NCBI RefSeq assembly: GCF_022603395.1
Contig: NZ_JAIBKA010000002.1
Location: forward strand, 496,001-560,000
Length of the DNA: 64,000 nucleotides
Reading direction: 5' to 3'
Source: Desulfoferrobacter suflitae
GTDB taxonomy: Bacteria > Desulfobacterota > Syntrophobacteria > Syntrophobacterales > Syntrophobacteraceae
In this document: piece by piece, positions 1 to 7,137 of the stretch
Position numbering within the stretch: position 1 is the first letter of the stretch
How the letters are laid out: every line of letters starts with the position of its first letter
Program-made: the position numbers and the translations under genes
The notes under the pieces: model-generated
Told to the model about the DNA's origin: nothing
Databases searched by the model: none
The model's input: the letters and a program-made list of their open reading frames with translations, nothing else

Positions 1-213
1 GCTGAAGTCGTACCCTACTTGACTCAAGCCATCCGCAGGTCCCCCTTCAAATATCAAAATACCGCCATCTTGATCCAGACCAACATCGGTATGGGAACCC
101 TAAGCGATCAGACCAGGCGCACACAGGACCTGCTGGATGCTGCCGGCACCGAACTGTGCCGCCTCAAGATGTCCAAGGATGAGCACGGTGGAGATCCGGT
201 TGCCCATGGGTAG
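1..213 (+). CDS. 3' end of an unidentified protein (cut by window edge)
   Basis: Frame 1 is open from the first base to a TAG at 211-213, giving about 70 residues that end in DEHGGDPVAHG. The composition looks coding, and the frame lies upstream of and in the same direction as the CoA-binding gene. I do not recognise the family. An antisense ORF covers the same bases but also runs into the next real gene, so I treat it as a shadow. The beginning of the gene lies outside the window. Confidence 0.4.
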   Translation, partial: AEVVPYLTQAIRRSPFKYQNTAILIQTNIGMGTLSDQTRRTQDLLDAAGTELCRLKMSKDEHGGDPVAHG

Positions 214-358
214 AATTGAGCCATGGGTGATCTCTCGATGGCCGTCGATATATTCGTTGGATGGGTACAGCCATCCGCGGATGCTGCTCGTGGTTGACGC
301 GAGCGAACCGCCAAGCGGGCTGTTCGATTGAATTGGACGCTTAACAAGGAGATTTTCC

Positions 359-793
359 ATGACAGTATGCCAGATACCTGAAAAACGAGCTACTGATGAA
401 GAGGTTGTTGCGATACTTGAAAAGACAAAAACGGTTGCCGTTGTGGGTGTTTCCCACAAACCGGAGCGGGACAGCCACAAGGTGGCCAAGTACTTGAAAC
501 AACATGGATTCAAGATGATTCCCGTCAATCCTAAATACCAAGAGGTCCTGGGAGAGCCCTGTTACCCGGATCTCAAGAGCGTACCGGAGCACATTGATGT
601 CGTCGATATATTCAGAAATATGGAAGCCATTCCAGGGGTTGTGGATGAGGCGATCGAGGTGCGCGCCGACACAGTGTGGATGCAGTTGGGCCTGGCTCAC
701 AACGAGTCGGCTGAAAAAGCCTGTAAGGAAGGACTCAAGGTAGTCATGGACAAGTGTATCAAAATCGAGCATCAGCGCCTGATGAACAAATGA
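359..793 (+). CDS. CoA-binding domain protein (YccU-like)
   Basis: A 144-residue single-domain Rossmann protein of the CoA_binding (succinyl-CoA synthetase alpha-like) family. The nucleotide-binding turn VAVVGVSHKPERDSHKVA is at about residues 27-45, followed by the usual IPVNPKYQEVLGEPCYPDL segment and the VDIFRN motif. Length fits the stand-alone YccU type, which is thought to bind CoA or acyl-CoA without being a full ligase. The ATG has an AAGGAG ribosome-binding site 7 nt upstream. Its exact role is unknown across the family. Confidence 0.85.
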   Translation: MTVCQIPEKRATDEEVVAILEKTKTVAVVGVSHKPERDSHKVAKYLKQHGFKMIPVNPKYQEVLGEPCYPDLKSVPEHIDVVDIFRNMEAIPGVVDEAIEVRADTVWMQLGLAHNESAEKACKEGLKVVMDKCIKIEHQRLMNK

Positions 794-881
794 ACAAATA
801 AAGCCGGGTGAACCGAGGGATCTGGGAGCTGGTCGTCCGAATGGAATTTATCTTGCTGTCAGGCTTTGAGAGGAAGAGGAC

Positions 882-1691
882 ATGGCGATGGATTTTCTGC
901 GCCCGGAGGCGTTTTTCGATGTGGCGGCTTTTCGGCATCGAGGCTTGTTCGCAGGCTGCAATCAGGTCTGGCAGGCCCTGGCCAAGATTCCCGCCTATCT
1001 AGCGGAATGTTTGGAGCCCAACGTTGGAGCCATAGGCTGTTGGGGGCGGCCTCTGCCGCAGACGGTGATTCTGTGGAAAAACAAGATCTGGTGGGATGGA
1101 TATGAGATTCTCGGTGGAGAGGTGAACAGAGGGAAATTCCGTGTGCGCATTGGCGGGGAAGAAGCGTCTCAAGCGGCAGTGCTTTTTGCCGGAGCGGTGC
1201 TGTGGGATGCTCAGATTTTCTTGGGAGAGGGTTCTGTTGTGGAACCCGGTGCACTCATTAAAGGACCCACCATCATTGGAGCTTGCACGGAAGTTCGTCA
1301 GGGGGCCTACATGAGAGGCAAATGCTTGGTGGGGGATCACTGCGTGGTGGGACACACCACCGAAATGAAAACCAGCGTCATGCTGGATGGTGCCAAAGCC
1401 GGGCACTTTGCCTACATCGGAGATAGCATTTTGGGAAGAAACTGCAACCTGGGGGCGGGTACGAAATTGGCCAATCTGAAGATCACCGAGGGAACGGTCC
1501 AGCTGAAGATTGGTGAGGAGATCATCGACAGCGGCATGCGCAAATTTGGCGCCATCATAGGGGATGAGGTTCAGATCGGCTGCAACGCGGTGACCAACCC
1601 CGGAACGCTGCTTGGCCGACGCAGCATGGTGTTCCCCGTTGTATCGGTGCGAGCCGGTTATTATGGTCCCAATTCCTTTGTCAGTGCTTAA
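882..1691 (+). CDS. Left-handed beta-helix sugar nucleotidyl/acyltransferase-like protein
   Basis: A 269-residue protein whose second half is built of hexapeptide repeats (FLGEGSVVEPGALIKGPTII, then further isoleucine- and valine-led turns), the left-handed parallel beta-helix seen in GlmU C-termini and related acyltransferases. Phrases such as GNCNLGAGTKLANLK-type turns (here RNCNLGAGTKLANLK) match GlmU-like nucleotide-sugar acetyltransferases. There is no N-terminal pyrophosphorylase domain. It probably acetylates a sugar phosphate or nucleotide sugar; the substrate is unknown. The next gene overlaps its 3' end by 29 bp. Confidence 0.7.
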   Translation: MAMDFLRPEAFFDVAAFRHRGLFAGCNQVWQALAKIPAYLAECLEPNVGAIGCWGRPLPQTVILWKNKIWWDGYEILGGEVNRGKFRVRIGGEEASQAAVLFAGAVLWDAQIFLGEGSVVEPGALIKGPTIIGACTEVRQGAYMRGKCLVGDHCVVGHTTEMKTSVMLDGAKAGHFAYIGDSILGRNCNLGAGTKLANLKITEGTVQLKIGEEIIDSGMRKFGAIIGDEVQIGCNAVTNPGTLLGRRSMVFPVVSVRAGYYGPNSFVSA

Positions 1692-2235
1692 TATTCCCGC
1701 TGCGACCGGCAGGCGCCTGGTAGCCATTGCCCGTTACTATCGTGATTTTTATGCAGAACTGCAACGCGGCGGCCACGAACTCTACCGCATGACCCAGCTT
1801 GGTGCCTGGGCGGCTTCTAGAGCGTCGCATGTTTATTTCTTTTTTAAATCCGTTGATCTCTCCTCCTGCAAACTGTTTCTTGATCTCGGAAGTGGAGACG
1901 GAATCGTCAGTTGCGTCGCCGCTCTGTTCACTCGGTCCATGGGAATCGAAATCGATGCGGATCTTTGTTGCATCGCTCGAAGGGCCTCACTTGATCTGGG
2001 GCTGGGCCATCGAGTCACGTTCGTCTGCGGGGATTACCTGGATCACCGTATGGATCGAGCGGATTGCCTCTACCTGTACCCGGATAAGCCCTTTGATCGT
2101 CTCGCAGAGAGGCTCTCCTCATGGAACGGGACCCTTCTTGTTTACGGGCCGCATCTGCCTCCACACCGCTTGCGAGCCGTGGGTATGCTCAGGTGTGGCC
2201 GAGAGCAAATGGCGTTGTACATGAATGTTCCATAA
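1663..2235 (+). CDS. SAM-dependent methyltransferase, class I
   Basis: About 190 residues from the ATG at 1663, inside the end of the preceding gene. The SAM-binding motif LFLDLGSGDGIVSCVAA is followed by the acidic second strand MGIEIDADLCCIARRAS, typical of class I methyltransferases. The tight overlap implies translational coupling with the beta-helix acyltransferase. The substrate cannot be told from the sequence. The open frame extends upstream to 1612, but that would put 80 bp inside the neighbour. Confidence 0.65.
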   Translation: MVPIPLSVLNIPAATGRRLVAIARYYRDFYAELQRGGHELYRMTQLGAWAASRASHVYFFFKSVDLSSCKLFLDLGSGDGIVSCVAALFTRSMGIEIDADLCCIARRASLDLGLGHRVTFVCGDYLDHRMDRADCLYLYPDKPFDRLAERLSSWNGTLLVYGPHLPPHRLRAVGMLRCGREQMALYMNVP

Positions 2236-2305
2236 TGCGACCTTTTTTCGCGGAACACGGCGCTTGTTTTGAGGTATAAGAACATCCACCGGGGGGTAGA
2301 AAACC

Positions 2306-3238
2306 ATGGCGAAAAGAGGCAGTCTAAACTTTTGCGGCATTGAGGTGAGCTCATCCGATCTGGAACTGATTGAAGGCACCATCAGGGATTGTGCAGGATT
2401 GAGCCGTACCGAACTTGCCTACACCGTGTGCGAGTTATTGGGTTGGCGGCGCCCCAACGGGTCCCTCAAGGGTCACGAATGTCGCGGATTCCTGGAGAAG
2501 CTCGAGGAACAAGGGATTTTACAGCTGCCGGAGCTCAAAGCCAACGCCGGCAAGCGCCGCAGTAAGCCCAAAAGTACCGAAAAAAAGCTTGCGCCGGCAC
2601 CTATGACGGTGACGGGCAAGCTCAGTGAGGTGGGACCGTTGGAACTGCAATTGGTGACCACCAGCGAAGAGCACAAGCAGTGGCGCAAGTGGGTTGGGCA
2701 GCATCATTATTTGGGGTACAAGGTTCCGTTTGGAGCGTATTTGCGCTACTTCGTGTGGATAACCAAGCCGCGTCCGCAGCAGGTGGGATGTCTGCAGGTA
2801 TCGAGTCCAGCCTGGAGGATGGCGCCGCGCGATGAATGGATCGGCTGGACGGACGCGCAACGTGCCAAGGGACTGCAGCAAATCATCCAAAACAGCCGCT
2901 TCCTGATTCTGCCCTGGGTAAAAATTCCTCATTTGGCCAGTGCATCCCTGGCCAGACTGACCCGTCGCGTAGTGAACGACTGGCAAGCAGCCTATGTCAT
3001 CCGACCGATTCTGATGGAAACTCTGGTAGATCCGTCCCGCTACTTGGGCACCTGCTACCGCGCCGCCAACTGGATCTATCTGGGACGGACCACGGGGCGC
3101 GGCCGCATGGACAAAACCCATAAGCGCCACGGCCTGGAGCCAAAAGACATCTGGGTCTATCCCCTGTGCCGCAAAGCCCGGGAAAGGCTGTTGGAAGACT
3201 TTGTAGCGCCAAGGCTTCCGGACGCCGCCGATCTGTAA
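2306..3238 (+). CDS. druA: DUF4338 protein, Druantia DruA-like
   Basis: 310 residues. From about residue 105 it carries the DUF4338 signature: HHYLGYKVPFGAYLRYFV, then APRDEWIGWTDAQRAKGL, SRFLILPWVKIPHLAS, ETLVDPSRYLGTCYRAANW and a terminal KDIWVYPL. This is the family of DruA, the first component of the Druantia anti-phage system. The N-terminal 95 residues look like a separate helical DNA-binding region. No druB-E partners are nearby; the only defence-like neighbour is the broken DUF499 ATPase on the opposite strand. Orphan DUF4338 genes are common and often mobile, so an active Druantia system should not be assumed. Confidence 0.85.
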   Translation: MAKRGSLNFCGIEVSSSDLELIEGTIRDCAGLSRTELAYTVCELLGWRRPNGSLKGHECRGFLEKLEEQGILQLPELKANAGKRRSKPKSTEKKLAPAPMTVTGKLSEVGPLELQLVTTSEEHKQWRKWVGQHHYLGYKVPFGAYLRYFVWITKPRPQQVGCLQVSSPAWRMAPRDEWIGWTDAQRAKGLQQIIQNSRFLILPWVKIPHLASASLARLTRRVVNDWQAAYVIRPILMETLVDPSRYLGTCYRAANWIYLGRTTGRGRMDKTHKRHGLEPKDIWVYPLCRKARERLLEDFVAPRLPDAADL

Positions 3239-3249
3239 TCAACATGGCG

Positions 3250-3662
3250 CACCGCCAATCCGCTGCAGTGCAGCGAATGCAAAAGTCAACCGGATGGAAT
3301 AGCTCTGATGCAGGACAGCGGCAATGATGCCGTGAGTTTTGCCGCCACCAAACCCTGTTTCAAGACTGAAAACCGGTGCTCCTCCTTCGACTCCGGCAAG
3401 CCGCTCGGCCACATCTTTCTCCAGCAGCCCGAGGTTTGCGACGGGGTGAGTCCCCCGAGAAGAACGCCTCCGGATTGCAAAAGTCTTCATGTGCCTTGCC
3501 TGTAATGACATCCTACGGGTCCGCGGCAAAGATTGCGTCCGGCAATTCCCCGCCAAAATTTTCGGCCTCGGTCTGCACTGGGTGAACATGAGAGGCAACA
3601 ACGGCATACCATTCCTCCGGCTGCTGAATAACGGGTCCGGCGGGTATCAGCCGGTCGCGGGA
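3250..3662 (-). pseudogene. Remnant of a DUF499-type AAA ATPase (defence-island family)
   Basis: Three pieces in changing frames line up with the N-terminal region of DUF499 ATPases. First comes EEWYAVVASHVHPVQTEAENFGG..FAADP; then, after an in-frame TAG (3513-3515), DVITGKAHEDFCNPEAFFSG. After a frameshift follows DVAERLAGVEGGAPVFSLETGFGGGKTH, with the Walker A-like GGGKTH (Lys codon near 3338-3340). The reading then dissolves into unrelated sequence, so over 800 residues of a normal member are missing. The 5' part overlaps the 3' end of the neighbouring membrane-protein gene. Clearly non-functional. Confidence 0.7.
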
Positions 3663-4921
3663 TCGCTGACCAGGGCAGCTCCGCTGCGCATCATCAAGTG
3701 CACGAGCACCGTCATCCACAGCAGGGATTTCAAGATTTCCACATAGAGGTTCATTGGAGTAGGCAAGACGTATAGGGTTCCCGGAGCAAGCATGGCCGGC
3801 ACCATCAACGCAAATAGGATGCCCGAAAACCTGCGAGAGGAAGTGTCCTCATCCATGTGCGCCAGGCGGAAAAGGGCGATCATGGCCGGGAGAAGCAGCA
3901 AATCGTCGTACCATCGATGATATGCGAGCAAACGCGTCCAGATCCCCGTCACCCCGCACTGGACCCAGAAGTCTGCGGCCCTGTGACGCCACAGCCACAA
4001 GCCCAGCAACCCCATGAAGAAGGCGGAAACGGGAAAGACCACGTTCTTTAGGCCAACAAAACGCATCCAGGCCGCCAGGTCGGCCACCCGCAGATCCCTT
4101 CCCCATTCCGTGCTGTGCGCAGCCAACTCATAGGATCTCTCCACCGATGTCATCATGACTTCCGTCGGCGCCTCCAGTGGAGTGATCCCTATCAGGGTGA
4201 GCAGAAGATATCCTGCGGCAACAAAAATCGCCGGACGCAGCCGGCCCGGCATGAACATCACCATCCAGAAGAAGGGAGCCCCGATGGATGCCTTGACCAG
4301 GGAAAAAAGGATGAGCAGACTCGCCGGCAGATCGTATTTTATCGATGCAGGCTGCCTCCTCAGGATCAAAAGGCCGGTCAGCAGCATGGGCAGGATGTGC
4401 ACGATGAGCTGCCCGTTGCCGATGGTGGCGCCGGTGGCGTACATGGACAGCGGCAGCAGCGCCATGAAGCGACGTTGAAATTTGTTCACGGCCCCTGACT
4501 CCCGGACGGTGATGTGCACCAGCCAAACCAGCATGGCGACAGTGGTTGCCGCCCACAGCCAGCGGACAGCAGTCAGTGACAGCCAGCCCATGAAAGGCCA
4601 CAGCATGACGAAACTCGCCGGCTGATAGACCGACCGCCAAATGCCGGCCGATGATTTCTTGGCGGCAAACCACAGATGCACCTCCCAATAGCGCAGCTTC
4701 AGGTCGATAGCGTTATGCACGTCGCTCAGGGGATTGACTTCAGCGTCAGAAAGCAGGCGCCAAAATTCATAGGTCAGAAACAGCGCGGAAACCAGCAGCA
4801 TGATGGGGATTGCCGCCTTCAACATGACCGGCTGTAGGCGCAGCAGCCAGTCCCTGGGGGATTCCACCCGGGAGGTCGCTGCGCCGGACAACGCAACTTT
4901 AGTTTTCACAACGTTCGTCAT
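3647..4921 (-). CDS. Polytopic membrane protein, GT87 (DUF2029)-like glycosyltransferase
   Basis: 424 residues with about nine to ten hydrophobic helices, the first at about residues 38-55. The order of features (an acidic first loop SDAEVNPLSDVHNAIDLKLRYWE, then VYQPASFVMLWPF and GATIGNGQLIVHILPML) is that of GT-C polyprenol-phosphate-dependent mannosyltransferase-like proteins of family GT87. It should use a lipid-linked sugar at the outer face of the inner membrane. Its start overlaps the end of the nuclease gene by 4 bp (ATGA). The substrate is unknown. Confidence 0.65.
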   Translation of the reverse strand: MTNVVKTKVALSGAATSRVESPRDWLLRLQPVMLKAAIPIMLLVSALFLTYEFWRLLSDAEVNPLSDVHNAIDLKLRYWEVHLWFAAKKSSAGIWRSVYQPASFVMLWPFMGWLSLTAVRWLWAATTVAMLVWLVHITVRESGAVNKFQRRFMALLPLSMYATGATIGNGQLIVHILPMLLTGLLILRRQPASIKYDLPASLLILFSLVKASIGAPFFWMVMFMPGRLRPAIFVAAGYLLLTLIGITPLEAPTEVMMTSVERSYELAAHSTEWGRDLRVADLAAWMRFVGLKNVVFPVSAFFMGLLGLWLWRHRAADFWVQCGVTGIWTRLLAYHRWYDDLLLLPAMIALFRLAHMDEDTSSRRFSGILFALMVPAMLAPGTLYVLPTPMNLYVEILKSLLWMTVLVHLMMRSGAALVSDPATG

Positions 4922-5607
4922 GGCCTACACATGCTGCAGGGTTTGAACCCCGCGCGGAGGGCTTCATCTCTGCTGGAAAAACGGGCTGTGCAGTTTTTGC
5001 AGTTGTAGTGCTTGCACTGCTCGCTGTGAAACACCTTGGAGGAGACATTTCCATGGTATCCCCTGCCCTTGACAAGACCCGTGAGGAAGTCCACCATCGA
5101 CGGCGAATACTTCGTCTTGGTGCTGCGGCGAAACTCCCACGGCGGGGTGGGGTCGCTCTGGCGCCAAAGGCCCGCTCTTTTTCCCCGGGCCTGGTTTTCC
5201 AATATCATCCATTTGGTGCAAAAGCTTTCTTTGCAGTACGGCCTGTAAACCCAGGCAAGGCCCGATTCTATCAATTGTTCATTGATGCACCGGCCGCCCC
5301 GGTAAGCAAGTCCCACCTCGCGCCCATATTGATCGCGATCCAGCGTCCGAAACTCCATTTCCTTCCACAGCAGTCTCCTGGAAACAAACGATTTCGCTTT
5401 TCGGCTGAATGGCTGCTCATGTTCCGGGGCATCTATGCCATACAATCTGAACTCTACCGTTGACCAGCCCTTGAGCGCTCTTCCGGAGTCACCGTCTTCC
5501 AGTTCGATCACTTTCCCCGTCCATGCCCAGGAAGCGCCGGCAAAAAGCGCCGTGAAAAGGCCAAGCCAGCAAATGGTGCGGATGCCATGCCCAGTTCCTG
5601 TGATCAT
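4918..5607 (-). CDS. Secreted thermonuclease (SNase-like) with C-terminal Ada-type zinc domain
   Basis: 229 residues with a signal peptide or membrane anchor (CWLGLFTALFAGASWA, about residues 13-28). The SNase fold follows, with the catalytic arginine in FRLYGIDAPEHEQPF, the glutamate just after it, and the second arginine in RDQYGREVG. The last about 45 residues, VFHSEQCKHYNCKNCTARFSSRDEALRAGFKPCSMCRP, match the four-cysteine Ada metal-binding domain often appended to secreted nucleases. Likely a periplasmic or surface nuclease. Coupled to the GT87-like gene by a 4-bp overlap. Confidence 0.8.
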   Translation of the reverse strand: MITGTGHGIRTICWLGLFTALFAGASWAWTGKVIELEDGDSGRALKGWSTVEFRLYGIDAPEHEQPFSRKAKSFVSRRLLWKEMEFRTLDRDQYGREVGLAYRGGRCINEQLIESGLAWVYRPYCKESFCTKWMILENQARGKRAGLWRQSDPTPPWEFRRSTKTKYSPSMVDFLTGLVKGRGYHGNVSSKVFHSEQCKHYNCKNCTARFSSRDEALRAGFKPCSMCRP

Positions 5608-5628
5608 CTTCTGCTCTTTGCTGCCGCC

Positions 5629-6798
5629 TCAGGACAATTCCAGCAACATACCGGCGATTCTTTCCTGCTGCTCCTTTTCCAGGTAAGGGTGCATGGGAAT
5701 GCTGAATATGCGCCGCGCGTAATCCTCGCTGACAGAAAAATCACCTGCCTTGTAGCCCAGATGGTTGAAGGCCGGTTGCAGATGCAGCGGCTTGGGATAA
5801 TAGATGGCTGTTGGTATGCCCGCTTCGTGCAACCTGTCGAGCAGGTTCCGTCGATATTCTTGCTTCTTGGTCAGAACGGAGTATTGAGCCCAAACAGAAT
5901 CATAATTTTCCGGGACAGCGGGTGGAAGAACCGGGGACGATTGCGAGAATAAAAGTTTATGGTACTGGTCTGCGACCTGCCGGCGAAGCGCCACTTCTTC
6001 GGGAAAAATCTCAAATTTGGCCAGGAGGATGGCTGCTTGCAAGGTGTCCAACCGACCGTTGATACCGATATGAATGTGATCATACTTGTGCGCACCCTGC
6101 CCGTGGAGACTCAGGCAACGCATCTTGTCGGCCAGCGCTGCGTCATCGGTGAAGCACATGCCCGCGTCGCCGTAGCCGCCCAGAGGTTTTGCCGGAAAGA
6201 ACGATGTGCAGCCGATTTGTGCAAGACTGCCGGCTTTCTTGCCAAAGTATCCCGCGCCGAAAGACTGGGCTGCATCTTCGATGACAAACATGCCGTTGCT
6301 CTGAGCAATTGCATTGATCTGCCGGTAGTCTGCAGGCAGTCCGAAAAGATCTACGGCAATGATGCCTTTGGGGTGCAGAGTGGAACCGGTCGTCTGCCTG
6401 GGCAGCGGATGACGTGTCGGATCACGGTCCAGGAGTGCTTCAATGGCTCTCTGCAGATTCTCGGGGTGCAGGTTGAAAGTAGCCGGATCGATATCAACAA
6501 AGATTGGCGTTGCACCGAGCAGGGCTATCGCTTCGGCGGTAGCAATAAAAGAAAAGGGAGTCGTGAAAACGGCGTCGCCCGGCTTCACATCATGAGCCAG
6601 TAAAGCCAGCAGCAGAGCATCCGTTCCCGAGGCGCAGCCGACAGCGTGACGCGAACCTGTATAGGATGCAAGAGCCTCTTCCAATTCCTTGACTTCCGGT
6701 CCCATGATGTAGCGGCCATGTGCCAGCACCGCTTTGATACGTTGGTCAATAGGATTTCTTATTCTAGCCTGTTGCAGTTTGAGATCAATAAATTCCAT
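5629..6798 (-). CDS. DegT/DnrJ/EryC1/StrS family sugar aminotransferase
   Basis: 389 residues from the ATG at 6798 (GAGAGG upstream); an in-frame extension to 6870 is not needed. PLP-fold landmarks: GCASGTDALLLAL (phosphate-binding), PFSFIATAEAI, VDIDPATFNLHP, FVIEDAAQSFGA, and the PLP lysine at about residue 204 in SFFPAKPLGGYGDAG. This family transaminates keto-sugar nucleotides for surface polysaccharides; the closest feel is WbpE-like. It stands 21 bp upstream of the nuclease gene, away from the main glycan locus. Confidence 0.85.
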   Translation of the reverse strand: MEFIDLKLQQARIRNPIDQRIKAVLAHGRYIMGPEVKELEEALASYTGSRHAVGCASGTDALLLALLAHDVKPGDAVFTTPFSFIATAEAIALLGATPIFVDIDPATFNLHPENLQRAIEALLDRDPTRHPLPRQTTGSTLHPKGIIAVDLFGLPADYRQINAIAQSNGMFVIEDAAQSFGAGYFGKKAGSLAQIGCTSFFPAKPLGGYGDAGMCFTDDAALADKMRCLSLHGQGAHKYDHIHIGINGRLDTLQAAILLAKFEIFPEEVALRRQVADQYHKLLFSQSSPVLPPAVPENYDSVWAQYSVLTKKQEYRRNLLDRLHEAGIPTAIYYPKPLHLQPAFNHLGYKAGDFSVSEDYARRIFSIPMHPYLEKEQQERIAGMLLELS

Positions 6799-6937
6799 CG
6801 AGAACCTCTCGCTTTCCAGAATAGACTTGACCTTGCCAAAGTACCCGCCGTCGCGCGAGAATGGGTGCACCTTGAAGATTAAAGGGTTTTATATTAATTA
6901 AAGGCCAATGTAAATCAAACAACAGGAGAACCGAGCA

Positions 6938-7132
6938 ATGTGCGAAGCAAATGCTTACTTGTTGAAAGATGGAAAGGAGGAATTGTTGCTTGAAGCCGTG
7001 GATGTCCTGGAGCCCAAGGGGGACAAGTTGCGGGTTGCCAATATCTTCGGGGAACAAAAACTCGTCAATGCCAAGATTCACAGTATGTCGTTGGTGGAAC
7101 ACCGCATCGTCCTGGAAGCGACGAGAGCCTAG
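6938..7132 (+). CDS. cooT: CooT family nickel-binding protein
   Basis: 64 residues starting MCEANAYLLKDGKEELLLEAVDVLEP, the typical CooT pattern in which Cys2 is the nickel ligand in a small homodimer. Known CooT helps load nickel into CO dehydrogenase; most members sit in genomes far from cooS, as here. RBS AGGAG 10 nt upstream. An AT-rich stretch before it may hold its promoter. Its end lies 5 bp from the end of the convergent 661-residue gene. Confidence 0.85.
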   Translation: MCEANAYLLKDGKEELLLEAVDVLEPKGDKLRVANIFGEQKLVNAKIHSMSLVEHRIVLEATRA

Positions 7133-7137
7133 AAGAT

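Noticed and set aside
100-528. 142-codon antisense ORF over the first two genes
   Set aside because: It overlaps most of the well-supported CoA-binding gene in antisense and has no coding features.
3513-3515. In-frame TAG in the DUF499 remnant read as pyrrolysine
   Set aside because: A frameshift and truncation follow, so it is simply a nonsense mutation in a pseudogene.
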